A stretch of DNA of 64,000 bases, from positions 2,790,001-2,854,000 of the forward strand of contig NZ_JAGYHC010000001.1 in assembly GCF_019837165.1 (NCBI RefSeq), read 5' to 3'. Made by a program: the position numbers and the translations under genes. Positions 56,996 through 64,000 of the stretch are shown here, piece by piece. Positions within the stretch are counted from its first letter, which is position 1. The number at the start of each line of letters is the position of its first letter. The notes below the pieces were generated by a model. It searched no databases. It worked only from the letters and a program-made list of their open reading frames with translations, and was not told where the DNA came from. The DNA is from Virgibacillus sp. NKC19-3. GTDB lineage: Bacteria; Bacillota; Bacilli; Bacillales; Amphibacillaceae.

Positions 56996-57671
56996 AGCCG
57001 TATCCACCTTGATCTTCATCTCGAACAATCATGCCATCTTCAATAGCAATAACACGGTGCTTAATCGTGTTTACGATTTCCTTGCTGTGGGTGGCCATGA
57101 TAACAGTTGTACCTCTTGCATTAATTTCTTCAAATGTTTTCATGATGTCCCATGAGGTATCCGGATCTAAGTTACCTGTAGGCTCATCTGCAATCACTAT
57201 TTTGGGATTATTTACAATGGCACGTGCAATTGATACGCGCTGTTGTTCACCACCTGATAATTCATCAGGAATGAATCGAGCTTTGTTTTTTAATCCAACA
57301 ATTTCCAGTACATCCATCGCACGTTTACGGATATTTCGAGGGGATTCTTCAATAACTTCTAAAGCAAAAGCTATATTTTCATAGACAGATAGTTTGGGAA
57401 GCAGCTTAAAATCCTGGAAAATCACACCAACATCCCTGCGTAAATAAGGAATTCGTCGTTCTTTTAATTTACTAAGATCAATTTCATTGATAAAAATGGA
57501 GCCATCTGTAGGTTTAACTTCTCGATAGATTAATCGTATAAATGTTGACTTCCCGGCACCACTTTGGCCGACAAGATATACAAATTCACCCTGTTTTATA
57601 TCAATATTAATGCCTTTTAGAGCAATAACCCCGTTGGCATATGTTTTATTTACATCTTTCATGAATATCAT
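56985..57671 (-). CDS. ftsE: Cell-division ATP-binding protein FtsE
   Basis: The ATPase of FtsEX, 228 aa. Walker A is GQSGAGKSTFIR, the ABC signature is LSGGEQQRVSIARAIV, Walker B is IVIADEPTGNLD, and the switch His is in MATHSKEIV. The start MIFMKDVNKTYANGVIALKGI is typical of FtsE. In Bacillus FtsEX controls the hydrolase CwlO during elongation and not only division. It begins an ftsE-ftsX-M23 transcription unit. An inverted repeat lies in the leader 40-66 bases upstream. Confidence 0.95.
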   Translation of the reverse strand: MIFMKDVNKTYANGVIALKGINIDIKQGEFVYLVGQSGAGKSTFIRLIYREVKPTDGSIFINEIDLSKLKERRIPYLRRDVGVIFQDFKLLPKLSVYENIAFALEVIEESPRNIRKRAMDVLEIVGLKNKARFIPDELSGGEQQRVSIARAIVNNPKIVIADEPTGNLDPDTSWDIMKTFEEINARGTTVIMATHSKEIVNTIKHRVIAIEDGMIVRDEDQGGYGYEI

Positions 57672-57711
57672 ATATAAATATCACCTTTTTATTTATCTTT
57701 GTTCATATGTC

Positions 57712-57737
57712 ATTCGTGGTTGGTTTCCACCACGAAT
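57712..57737. repeat. Inverted repeat in the ftsE leader
   Basis: ATTCGTGGT and ACCACGAAT are a perfect 9-bp pair around an eight-base loop, about 40 bases before the ftsE start codon. A possible extended -10 box on the minus strand (TGTTATACT, 57801-57809) lies upstream of it. The remaining bases of this gap hold only the cccB terminator. Confidence 0.5.
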
Positions 57738-57915
57738 CCCTAAAAAAACATTTATTGATTTTTATGTAGTCGATATGGACATTCCCATAATTACTTTTAC
57801 AGTATAACATTTTTCTACACGATTTTTAGACACAATTATATTACAATTATATTTCAAAAATAATGGCTTTGTAATAAAAAAGAGCGCGTTGTTCTTTTTT
57901 GCGGATATAAAACAC

Positions 57916-57964
57916 GAAAAAAAGCCTGACTCATGGAATGTTCCAATGAACCAGGCTTTTTATA
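57916..57964. terminator. Terminator of cccB
   Basis: AAAAAAAGCCTG and CAGGCTTTTT form a stem with further internal pairing (ACTCATGGAA / TTCCAATGAA), flanked by A and T runs on both strands. It lies about 14 bases after the cccB stop. Confidence 0.75.
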
Positions 57965-57977
57965 AAAAATCACGATG

Positions 57978-58307
57978 TTATTGCATATCTGCTAACCAAT
58001 TGGAAAGTGTATCAAGGTCTTCGCCGGATACATCTTGTGGAGGCATGCCACCTTGACCATTTTCAATAATATCAGCAATTTCATCTGCTGAATGGTCAGC
58101 ACCAACTGAAGTTAAGTCTGGGCCTTGACCCCCAGAGAGGTCTGCACCATGACAAGCAGTACAATTGCTTTCATAGATCTCTTCAGCTGCAGCAGTGTCT
58201 ACAGAATCGCCACCGTCAGAAGATTCCTCAGTATCACCATCATCTCCACCACATGCTCCAAGCACGAGTGCTGTACTGAATAATAGTGTAAGTAACCATT
58301 TCTTCAT
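57978..58307 (-). CDS. cccB: Cytochrome c-551 lipoprotein (CccB type)
   Basis: A small lipid-anchored cytochrome c of 109 aa. The lipobox VLGACGG (Cys19) is followed by a very acidic linker (residues 22-42). The haem-binding motif Cys49-Thr-Ala-Cys52-His53 comes next, and a distal Met is likely in GQGGMPPQDV. It should carry electrons between the bc complex and the caa3 oxidase on the outer face of the membrane. Its position upstream of ftsE is the same as in B. subtilis. The acidic linker fits the general halophile-like composition of exported proteins here. Confidence 0.92.
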   Translation of the reverse strand: MKKWLLTLLFSTALVLGACGGDDGDTEESSDGGDSVDTAAAEEIYESNCTACHGADLSGGQGPDLTSVGADHSADEIADIIENGQGGMPPQDVSGEDLDTLSNWLADMQ

Positions 58308-58483
58308 ATATAACCCCCCCTTAAATTTTAATTAAAGGTTACCAGTGATAGTATACCCCATTTTTCCATTTTTTAATACCCTATTTCAAATAGTATAAAG
58401 GACCTTTCAAAGGAAAAATGCAGATGTCCCAACGCTTTTGACAATTTATTACATTTTTATTATTTTTTTGCAGAAGCTGGTTC

Positions 58484-59585
58484 TCAACTAATTTTTGCAC
58501 GTAAATATGCATCAATAAACGGGCTTAAATCCCCATCCATGACAGCTTGTGTATTACCTATTTCGACATTTGTCCGATGGTCTTTGATCATGGAATATGG
58601 ATGAAAAACGTAGGAACGGATTTGGCTTCCCCAACCGATTTCTTTTTGTTCTCCACGGATATCATCTATCTCCTGTTGCTGACGTTCAATTTCCTGTTGA
58701 TATAACTTTGATTTCATCATTTTCATGGCAACTTCACGGTTTTTTATTTGGGAACGTTCATTCTGACAAGTTACGATAAAACCTGTTGGCAAGTGAGTAA
58801 TTCTAACGGCTGAATCAGTCGTATTGACATGCTGCCCACCTGCACCACTTGCACGATAGGTGTCGATTTTCAGATCTTCTGCATTCAATTCAATCTCCAC
58901 ATCATCCGTTATTTCCGGCAAAACATCACATGACGCAAAAGAAGTATGGCGCCGGCCGGATGAGTCAAATGGCGATATACGCACCAATCGATGGACCCCT
59001 TTTTCAGCTTTCAAATACCCGTATGCATTATGCCCTTTAATCAACAATGTAACACTTTTTACACCTGCTTCATCACCAGGTAAATAATCGAGTGTCTCCA
59101 CATTGAAATCTTTACTTTCCGCCCAACGTTGATACATACGCAGCAGCATGCTTGCCCAATCCTGTGATTCGGTACCACCTGCACCAGGATGGAGTTCAAG
59201 TATGGCATTATTTGCATCATAAGGCTCACTCAGTAGCATTTGTAACTCGAATGCATTAATATCCTTCATAACGTCTTTTATTTCTTTATTAAGCTCCTCA
59301 AATAATTCCGGATCCTGTTCTTCTTTTACAAGTTCATAGGATACTTCCAAATCATTCAAGTGGCTTTCTATCGCTTCGAATGTATGAACATAACTCTTTA
59401 GTCCATTGACTTCATTTATTACCTTTTGCGCATGCTCCTGATCATTCCAAAAATCCGGATCTGTCATTTGTAGATCTAATTCTTCAATCCGAGGCTTCTT
59501 ATCAGCTAAGTCAAAGAGACCCCCTAAAGTCTTCCATACGTGCCTTCATTTTATCCAATTCGTTTCTAATCTCTACCAATTCCAT
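58484..59585 (-). CDS. prfB: Peptide chain release factor 2 (programmed +1 frameshift)
   Basis: Recognises UGA and UAA stop codons. Translation starts at ATG 59585 and reads 24 codons to CTT followed by an in-frame TGA (59513-59511), preceded by the SD-like AGGGGG. A +1 slip at CTTTGAC continues at 59512, giving a product of 366 aa, the normal RF2 length. The SPF stop-reading motif ([14 protein letters not shown]) and the GGQ motif ([13 protein letters not shown]) are present. Without the shift, translation ends after 24 residues, so RF2 senses its own shortage. It follows secA by 92 bases. Confidence 0.95.
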
Positions 59586-59677
59586 CTTTTCACCTCTGTT
59601 TTCATTCCTAAAAATTGATAAAGAAATCGGCTAATCACCGATTTCTCATTAAGCTAGGCACTTACCTGACATCTATT

Positions 59678-62191
59678 CTACGCTCCGTGACAGTTTTTGA
59701 ATTTTTTCCCACTACCGCATGGGCAAGGATCATTTCGTCCTACATTGTATTTCTTCACATAAGGTTTACGGGACTTTTTCTTTTCTTCCTGTCCTCCAGA
59801 AACTGCTTGTGTATCTTTTGCTACTTCTTCCCGTTGCAGGTTGTCACGAATTTGGGCTTTCATCACATATTTCGCAACTTCCTCTTCGATATCTTCAACC
59901 ATCACTTCAAACATGGAATAGCCTTCAAGCTGATACTCGCGCAATGGATCATTTTGTCCATATGCCCGTAAGTGGATACCCTGGCGCAATTGTTCCATTT
60001 GGTCAATATGATCCATCCATTTTGTATCCACGGTACGGAGCACAATAACTTTTTCAAATTCACGCATTTGCTCAGGTGAAAGCTCTTCCTCTTTTTCATC
60101 ATACTTCCTGCGAACTTTTTCCATGATTAACTCATTTATCTCTTCAGGTTCTTTGCCTTTAATAGCATTTATTGTAATATCTTCCGGATCTAACAAGTTA
60201 CCATGGACATATTCGATAATTGCCTGTAAGTCCCAATTATCTTCATCATCATCCTGAGTGTGGGTAGCCACAACTCGGTTAAGTGTGGATACAATCATAT
60301 TTTCAACGATTTCACGAAGGTTGTCTTCTGCTTCAATGACATCAAAGCGCTGTTTATAAATAATTTCTCGTTGTTCACGAAGAACATCATCATAGGATAA
60401 TACTTGTTTACGTGCGTCAAAATTATTACCTTCTACACGCTTTTGTGCAGATTCCACCGCACGGGAGACCATTTTACTTTCAATTGGCTGGTCATCATCC
60501 ATCCCTAATCGTTCCATCATGGACCTTAAATTATCCGACCCGAAACGACGCATTAATTCATCTTCCATCGATAAATAAAATTGCGTCAAGCCAGGGTCAC
60601 CTTGACGACCGGAACGACCACGTAACTGATTATCAATACGGCGTGACTCATGTCTTTCCGTACCGATAACAGCAAGACCGCCTACGTCTTTAACACCAGG
60701 ACCTAGTTTAATGTCCGTACCACGACCAGCCATGTTTGTTGCGATCGTAACCGCAGCTTTTTGGCCTGCATGCTCGATGATTTCAGCCTCACTAAAATGA
60801 TTTTTCGCATTTAACACATTATGCTTTACACCAGACTTTTTCAGCAATTTTGAAATGATCTCAGACGTTTCAACGGCAACGGTCCCAACGAGTACAGGTT
60901 GTCCTACATTGTAACGTTCTTTAATATCTTCTACAACTGCCCGGAACTTACCTTCCATTGTTTTATAAATCATATCTGCCCTGTCATCACGTATGATCGG
61001 TTGATTGGTTGGGATAGCAATTACATCCATGTTATAGATATTTCGAAATTCTTCTTCTTCTGTTTTCGCTGTACCTGTCATCCCCGAAAGCTTATTATAC
61101 ATCCGGAAAAAGTTCTGGAACGTGATGGATGCAAGTGTCATACTTTCATTTTGAATTTGCAATCCTTCTTTTGCTTCAATGGCTTGGTGCAGCCCATCAC
61201 TATAACGACGACCTTTCATGAGGCGTCCTGTGAACTGGTCTACGATTACCACCTCATCCTCTTCTACCACATAATCTGTATCACGATGCATGGATACATG
61301 CGCTTTTAATGCCTGATTAATATGGTGAATGAGGGAAACATTTTCCAGGTCAAATAAGTTTTCAACTTTAAAATAACGCTCTGCTTTATTAATCCCTTCT
61401 TCGGTAAGCTGCACCCCTTTTGTCTTTTCATCATACGTATAATCGCCCTCACGACCAAGTGTACTTACAAAACCATTGGCCTGTTGATAGAGAGAGGCAG
61501 ATTTCTTTGCTGATCCAGAAATGATTAATGGTGTTCTTGCTTCATCAATCAAAATGGAGTCAACCTCATCAATAATGGCGAAATTCAGAGGACGCTGCAC
61601 CATCTGCTCTTTGTATAACACCATGTTATCACGCAGGTAATCAAACCCATATTCATTGTTTGTACCATAGGTGATATCCCTATAATAGGCTTCGCGTTTC
61701 TCTTCTTTGGATAATCCATTACTATTTAGGCCAACAGTCAACCCCAAGAATTCATAAAGTTCTCCCATTTCTCTAGAGTCCCGATCAGCCAAATAATCAT
61801 TCACTGTAATGATATGCACACCTTCTCCGGAAATCGCATTTAAATATGCCGGCATCGTGGATGCAAGTGTTTTACCTTCCCCTGTTTTCATTTCAGCAAT
61901 ATTACCTTCATGAAGCGCTACTGCACCTAACAGCTGTACAGGAAATGGCCGCATATCTAATACACGCTTGGCAGCTTCACGTACAACCGCGTACGCCTCG
62001 ACAAGCATATCATCCAAGGTTTCCCCATTGGCATACCGTTCTTTAAATTCCTCTGTTTTTTGCTGCAATTCTGTATTGGATATCTTTTCAATTTCTGGTT
62101 CCATCGCTTCTATTTGATCCACTTTTTTTTGTAACCGATTAAGCTGTTTTTGGTTTCCATCACCAAATATTTTTGTCAATAATCCAGCCAT
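59678..62191 (-). CDS. secA: Preprotein translocase ATPase SecA
   Basis: The motor that pushes preproteins through SecYEG, 837 aa. Walker A is [13 protein letters not shown], the DEVD motif is in [13 protein letters not shown], and the GRAGRGTD-type motif reads [13 protein letters not shown]. The [10 protein letters not shown] motif VI is intact. The C-terminal zinc-binding tail is [17 protein letters not shown]. The order secA-prfB equals that of B. subtilis. The upstream gap of about 180 bases contains the terminator of a small ORF and should carry the secA promoter, which I could not fix with confidence. Confidence 0.97.
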   Translation of the reverse strand: MAGLLTKIFGDGNQKQLNRLQKKVDQIEAMEPEIEKISNTELQQKTEEFKERYANGETLDDMLVEAYAVVREAAKRVLDMRPFPVQLLGAVALHEGNIAEMKTGEGKTLASTMPAYLNAISGEGVHIITVNDYLADRDSREMGELYEFLGLTVGLNSNGLSKEEKREAYYRDITYGTNNEYGFDYLRDNMVLYKEQMVQRPLNFAIIDEVDSILIDEARTPLIISGSAKKSASLYQQANGFVSTLGREGDYTYDEKTKGVQLTEEGINKAERYFKVENLFDLENVSLIHHINQALKAHVSMHRDTDYVVEEDEVVIVDQFTGRLMKGRRYSDGLHQAIEAKEGLQIQNESMTLASITFQNFFRMYNKLSGMTGTAKTEEEEFRNIYNMDVIAIPTNQPIIRDDRADMIYKTMEGKFRAVVEDIKERYNVGQPVLVGTVAVETSEIISKLLKKSGVKHNVLNAKNHFSEAEIIEHAGQKAAVTIATNMAGRGTDIKLGPGVKDVGGLAVIGTERHESRRIDNQLRGRSGRQGDPGLTQFYLSMEDELMRRFGSDNLRSMMERLGMDDDQPIESKMVSRAVESAQKRVEGNNFDARKQVLSYDDVLREQREIIYKQRFDVIEAEDNLREIVENMIVSTLNRVVATHTQDDDEDNWDLQAIIEYVHGNLLDPEDITINAIKGKEPEEINELIMEKVRRKYDEKEEELSPEQMREFEKVIVLRTVDTKWMDHIDQMEQLRQGIHLRAYGQNDPLREYQLEGYSMFEVMVEDIEEEVAKYVMKAQIRDNLQREEVAKDTQAVSGGQEEKKKSRKPYVKKYNVGRNDPCPCGSGKKFKNCHGA

Positions 62192-62289
62192 AGCAAACGC
62201 TCCTCAATATATCTCAAAATTATCCATTTAAATTTATAGTCCATAATTAATAATAACACTATACAAACACAGATGACAACTACGCAACT

Positions 62290-62320
62290 AAAAAGGAGTA
62301 GCCTGAGGATAGGCTACCCT
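62290..62320 (-). terminator. Terminator of the 53-aa ORF
   Basis: On the minus strand GTAGCCT and AGGCTAC pair perfectly around a six-base loop, followed by TCCTTTTTAGTTG, about 50 bases after the small ORF stop. Confidence 0.75.
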
Positions 62321-62369
62321 TGACTTTGGGGATATTGGAGATAATATGTAGCTACTTGTTGCGTGGAGA

Positions 62370-62531
62370 TCATTTATGTAAGACTTGCTCACTGCTGTGT
62401 GACCCATCAACGATGTCTGTGATTCTTCTATTAGTAGCTGCGACAATTTTCACCAATTGGGTGATAGTATCTTCATGCTGCTGTACTTTTTTTACTAAAT
62501 CATTAAATGCTACACGCTCACTTTCTTTCAT
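62370..62531 (-). CDS. Small coiled-coil protein, 53 aa (hypothetical)
   Basis: A short gene between hpf and secA. The ATG at 62531 lies eight bases after a strong AGGGGGGTG site, and a clean terminator follows the stop. The product begins MKESERVAFNDLVKKVQQHED and continues with TITQLVKIVAATNRRITDI, with heptad-like spacing of hydrophobic residues. It is probably a single alpha-helical coiled coil with no signal peptide. I do not recognise the family. A weak promoter (TAGACT and TATAAA, 18 bases apart) lies about 35 bases upstream. In B. subtilis the flagellar chaperone gene fliT lies near here, but length and sequence do not support that. Confidence 0.6.
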   Translation of the reverse strand: MKESERVAFNDLVKKVQQHEDTITQLVKIVAATNRRITDIVDGSHSSEQVLHK

Positions 62532-62799
62532 AGTTGTTACACCCCCCTAGTTCTATTGCCTTATTTATAACACGAAAATAGGACTATAGTCTATTTTCTG
62601 TTTTTGAATTTTAGGTTGTAATTCGACAATATTTTTAATAAAAAATAAAATTTTTGAACCTCTTTTATGTCTTATTTCACAATTTTAAAGCAATTTATGA
62701 TGCCAAATTTAAATTTTGGCATTTCTATCTACAAAATTCGACATTATTTGTAATAGTTGGGAGAACATCGGTCTTATGAAGTTCCAAAGCAAATGGAAG

Positions 62800-62824
62800 A
62801 GACGACCCCATTGCGGGATCGTCT
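62800..62824 (-). terminator. Terminator-like stem-loop downstream of hpf
   Basis: AGACGACCCC and GGGATCGTCT pair (one mismatch) around a five-base loop, about 25 bases after the hpf stop. The T run on the minus strand is poor (CTTCC), so termination may be partial. Elsewhere in the gap a 7-base inverted pair TGCCAAA/TTTGGCA (62701-62721) is seen. Confidence 0.5.
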
Positions 62825-62848
62825 CTGTTATCTGTGTATGATGTATAG

Positions 62849-63412
62849 TTATACATTAGGTTCAATCAAACCGTATTTTCCATCTTTACGTCGATAAACA
62901 ACATTTGTGTCATTTGTCTCGGCATTTGTAAAGACATAAAATGCGTGGCCTAACATGTCCATTTGTAAAACGGCTTCCTCTGAATCCATCGGTTTCAGGT
63001 TAAATCTCTTTTGTCGTACAATTTCAATTTCATCATCTTCGTCTTCTTCTTCAGTTGCAACACTGTTTGCTTCCTGCTCCAGTTCGGCAAATACATGTTT
63101 TGGCGAACCTGCTTGGCGAAACTTACGATTTACTTTCGTTTTATATTTACGAATTTGCCTCTCTAGTTTATCAATAACTAAATCTATAGCAGCATATAGG
63201 TCGACGTGCTGTTCCTCTCCCCGTAATAATAGATCTGTCATTGGAATGGTTACTTCAATTCGTTGTTCATCATTATAGACACTTAAATTTACATGTACTT
63301 CAGATGTCGGCGGTGTATCAAAATATCTTTCCAGTTTATTAATCTTTTTCTCGGTATAATCTCTTATTGCCGCAGTCACCTCAAGGTTTTCCCCACGAAT
63401 ATTATATTTCAT
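62849..63412 (-). CDS. hpf: Ribosome hibernation promoting factor, long form (YvyD)
   Basis: Dimerises 70S ribosomes into inactive 100S particles in stationary phase and stress. The 187-aa protein has the N-terminal S30AE domain (about 1-100, starting MKYNIRGENLEVTAAIRDYTEKKINKLERYF) and the C-terminal dimerisation domain (about 125-187, ending KDGKYGLIEPNV). A short acidic linker (EEEDEDDE) separates them. A sigma-B-type promoter lies upstream, as for B. subtilis yvyD. The start ATG follows AAAAAAGGAGGAC. Confidence 0.95.
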   Translation of the reverse strand: MKYNIRGENLEVTAAIRDYTEKKINKLERYFDTPPTSEVHVNLSVYNDEQRIEVTIPMTDLLLRGEEQHVDLYAAIDLVIDKLERQIRKYKTKVNRKFRQAGSPKHVFAELEQEANSVATEEEDEDDEIEIVRQKRFNLKPMDSEEAVLQMDMLGHAFYVFTNAETNDTNVVYRRKDGKYGLIEPNV

Positions 63413-63455
63413 GAAAGTGTCCTCCTTTTTTTCCTTTGTATTTAGTATACTATAT

Positions 63456-63481
63456 TTCCCGTCAGATTTCCTGCTTAAACT
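63456..63481 (-). promoter_or_regulatory. Sigma-B-type promoter of hpf
   Basis: On the minus strand GTTTAA (63481-63476) and GGGAAA (63461-63456) are 14 bases apart, a good match to the general-stress consensus GTTTAA-N12-15-GGGWAW. The start of transcription would be near 63448, about 35 bases before the start codon. Confidence 0.7.
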
Positions 63482-63580
63482 AGATAATTCGTTTAATAAA
63501 AATGCATACGTATATTAAAACTTGTTCCGATAGTGCTTATGACAACAAATAAAATTTTTACTATCCAGCACATTCAACAT

Positions 63581-64000
63581 CTATCCTCGAATTAAAGTAT
63601 ATGCGTAAACCTTGGGACAGCCATGCCCCTGCAACAACACCCCTGCATGGCGTAAGGTAGTACCTGTTGTATATATATCATCGACAAGGATGACCGGTTT
63701 GTTAATAGATTTTGTTATTACGAATGGATTTTTTGTACCAATTCTCTCACGGCGGGTTTTCTTGGATTGTTTTTCTGTATGCGTACGTGTAATGATCTCT
63801 TCCGTTTCAACTGGCAAAAAATCCGCTAGCATCTTTGCTTGATTAAATCCACGTTCTAATAGCCTTTCTTTACTTAACGGAATTGGCACCGCGATGGCGT
63901 CTTTTTTCAAAAATGAAAATGTATCATGAAAGGATCGCCGGAAAATGGGTTTAAACGCATTCCCCAAATGATAATCTCCACGGTATTTCCATTTCGCAAT
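63581..64000 (-). CDS. comFC: Competence protein ComFC (phosphoribosyltransferase-like), partial
   Basis: The C-terminal part of ComFC; the frame is open to the window edge (IAKWKYRGDYH lies directly before the visible part), so the N-terminal zinc ribbon is outside. The phosphoribosyltransferase motif VILVDDIYTTGTTLR is intact, as are PIPLSKERLLERGFNQAKMLA and ERIGTKNPF. ComFC is required for DNA uptake during transformation and is thought to bind single-stranded DNA in other species. In B. subtilis a large flagellar cluster lies between comFC and hpf; here the next gene is hpf. Confidence 0.92.
   Translation of the reverse strand: MAKWKYRGDYHLGNAFKPIFRRSFHDTFSFLKKDAIAVPIPLSKERLLERGFNQAKMLADFLPVETEEIITRTHTEKQSKKTRRERIGTKNPFVITKSINKPVILVDDIYTTGTTLRHAGVLLQGHGCPKVYAYTLIRG

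Noticed and set aside
58484-59467. prfB as a gene starting at 59467, or as a frameshifted pseudogene
   Set aside because: The upstream exon, SD-like AGGGGG and CTTTGAC slip site are the known programmed frameshift, so the gene is intact and longer.

Overview
This 64 kb window is a chromosomal segment of a low-GC Gram-positive bacterium of the family Bacillaceae. Gene content and order match Bacillus subtilis core blocks: cggR-gap-pgk-tpiA-pgm-eno, rapZ-yvcK-whiA-crh, hprK-lgt-yvoD-ppaX-yvoF, uvrB-uvrA, minJ-ctpB, ftsE-ftsX, and hpf-secA-prfB. The bacillithiol gene bshB2, the acidic extracellular lipoproteins and the many short intergenic repeats suggest a moderately halophilic Oceanobacillus/Virgibacillus-like genus. 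That placement is inference; no 16S gene is present.

Layout. 1-0.8 kb: 3' end of an FMN-binding glutamate-synthase-like gene. 0.8-3.8 kb: leftward operon of an XRE-DUF1232 protein, a RodA-like and an FtsW-like SEDS protein. 3.8-4.5 kb: non-coding, repeat-rich. 4.5-11.8 kb: the lower-glycolysis operon with a CggR operator and promoter upstream. 12-16.6 kb: glutaredoxin, sigma-54, an L7/L12-like membrane protein, an RNase HI-like protein, a fumarylacetoacetase-family enzyme and a YtkA-like lipoprotein. 16.8-22.8 kb: an oligopeptide ABC operon in appDFABC order. 23-26.6 kb: aroK, an orphan ABC ATPase, and an acetate-type symporter with its DUF485 partner. 26.8-29.5 kb: dipeptide epimerase, DUF819 permease and DUF3870 protein. 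29.7-30.4 kb: two small accessory ORFs beside tRNA-Arg(CCG).

30.5-36 kb: clpP under a CtsR-type operator, then crh, whiA, yvcK, rapZ and trxB. 36-39.7 kb: a TPR protein, glpD with a GlpP-type leader terminator, and glpP. 39.7-45 kb: yvoF, ppaX, yvoD, lgt, hprK, yvlD and yvlC. 45-51.3 kb: a structured intergenic element, bshB2-yojF, uvrA and uvrB. 51.5-57.7 kb: minJ, ctpB, a coiled-coil M23 peptidase, ftsX and ftsE (cell division and wall remodelling). 58-64 kb: cccB, prfB with its programmed +1 frameshift, secA, a 53-aa ORF, hpf behind a sigma-B-type promoter, and the 3' part of comFC. The flagellar genes that separate comFC from hpf in B. subtilis are absent here.

Most genes run leftward. 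HprK and Crh (carbon catabolite repression) share the window with CggR-controlled glycolysis, glpP/glpD and YvcK, so central carbon control is concentrated here. Between the genes lie at least three families of short dispersed repeats. One is about 200 bp with 15-bp terminal inverted repeats. One carries GGCTGGGACAAAA-like ends and sits inside the app operon. One lies just behind the terminators of eno and of the symporter gene. A multi-hairpin element lies at 45.06-45.23 kb.
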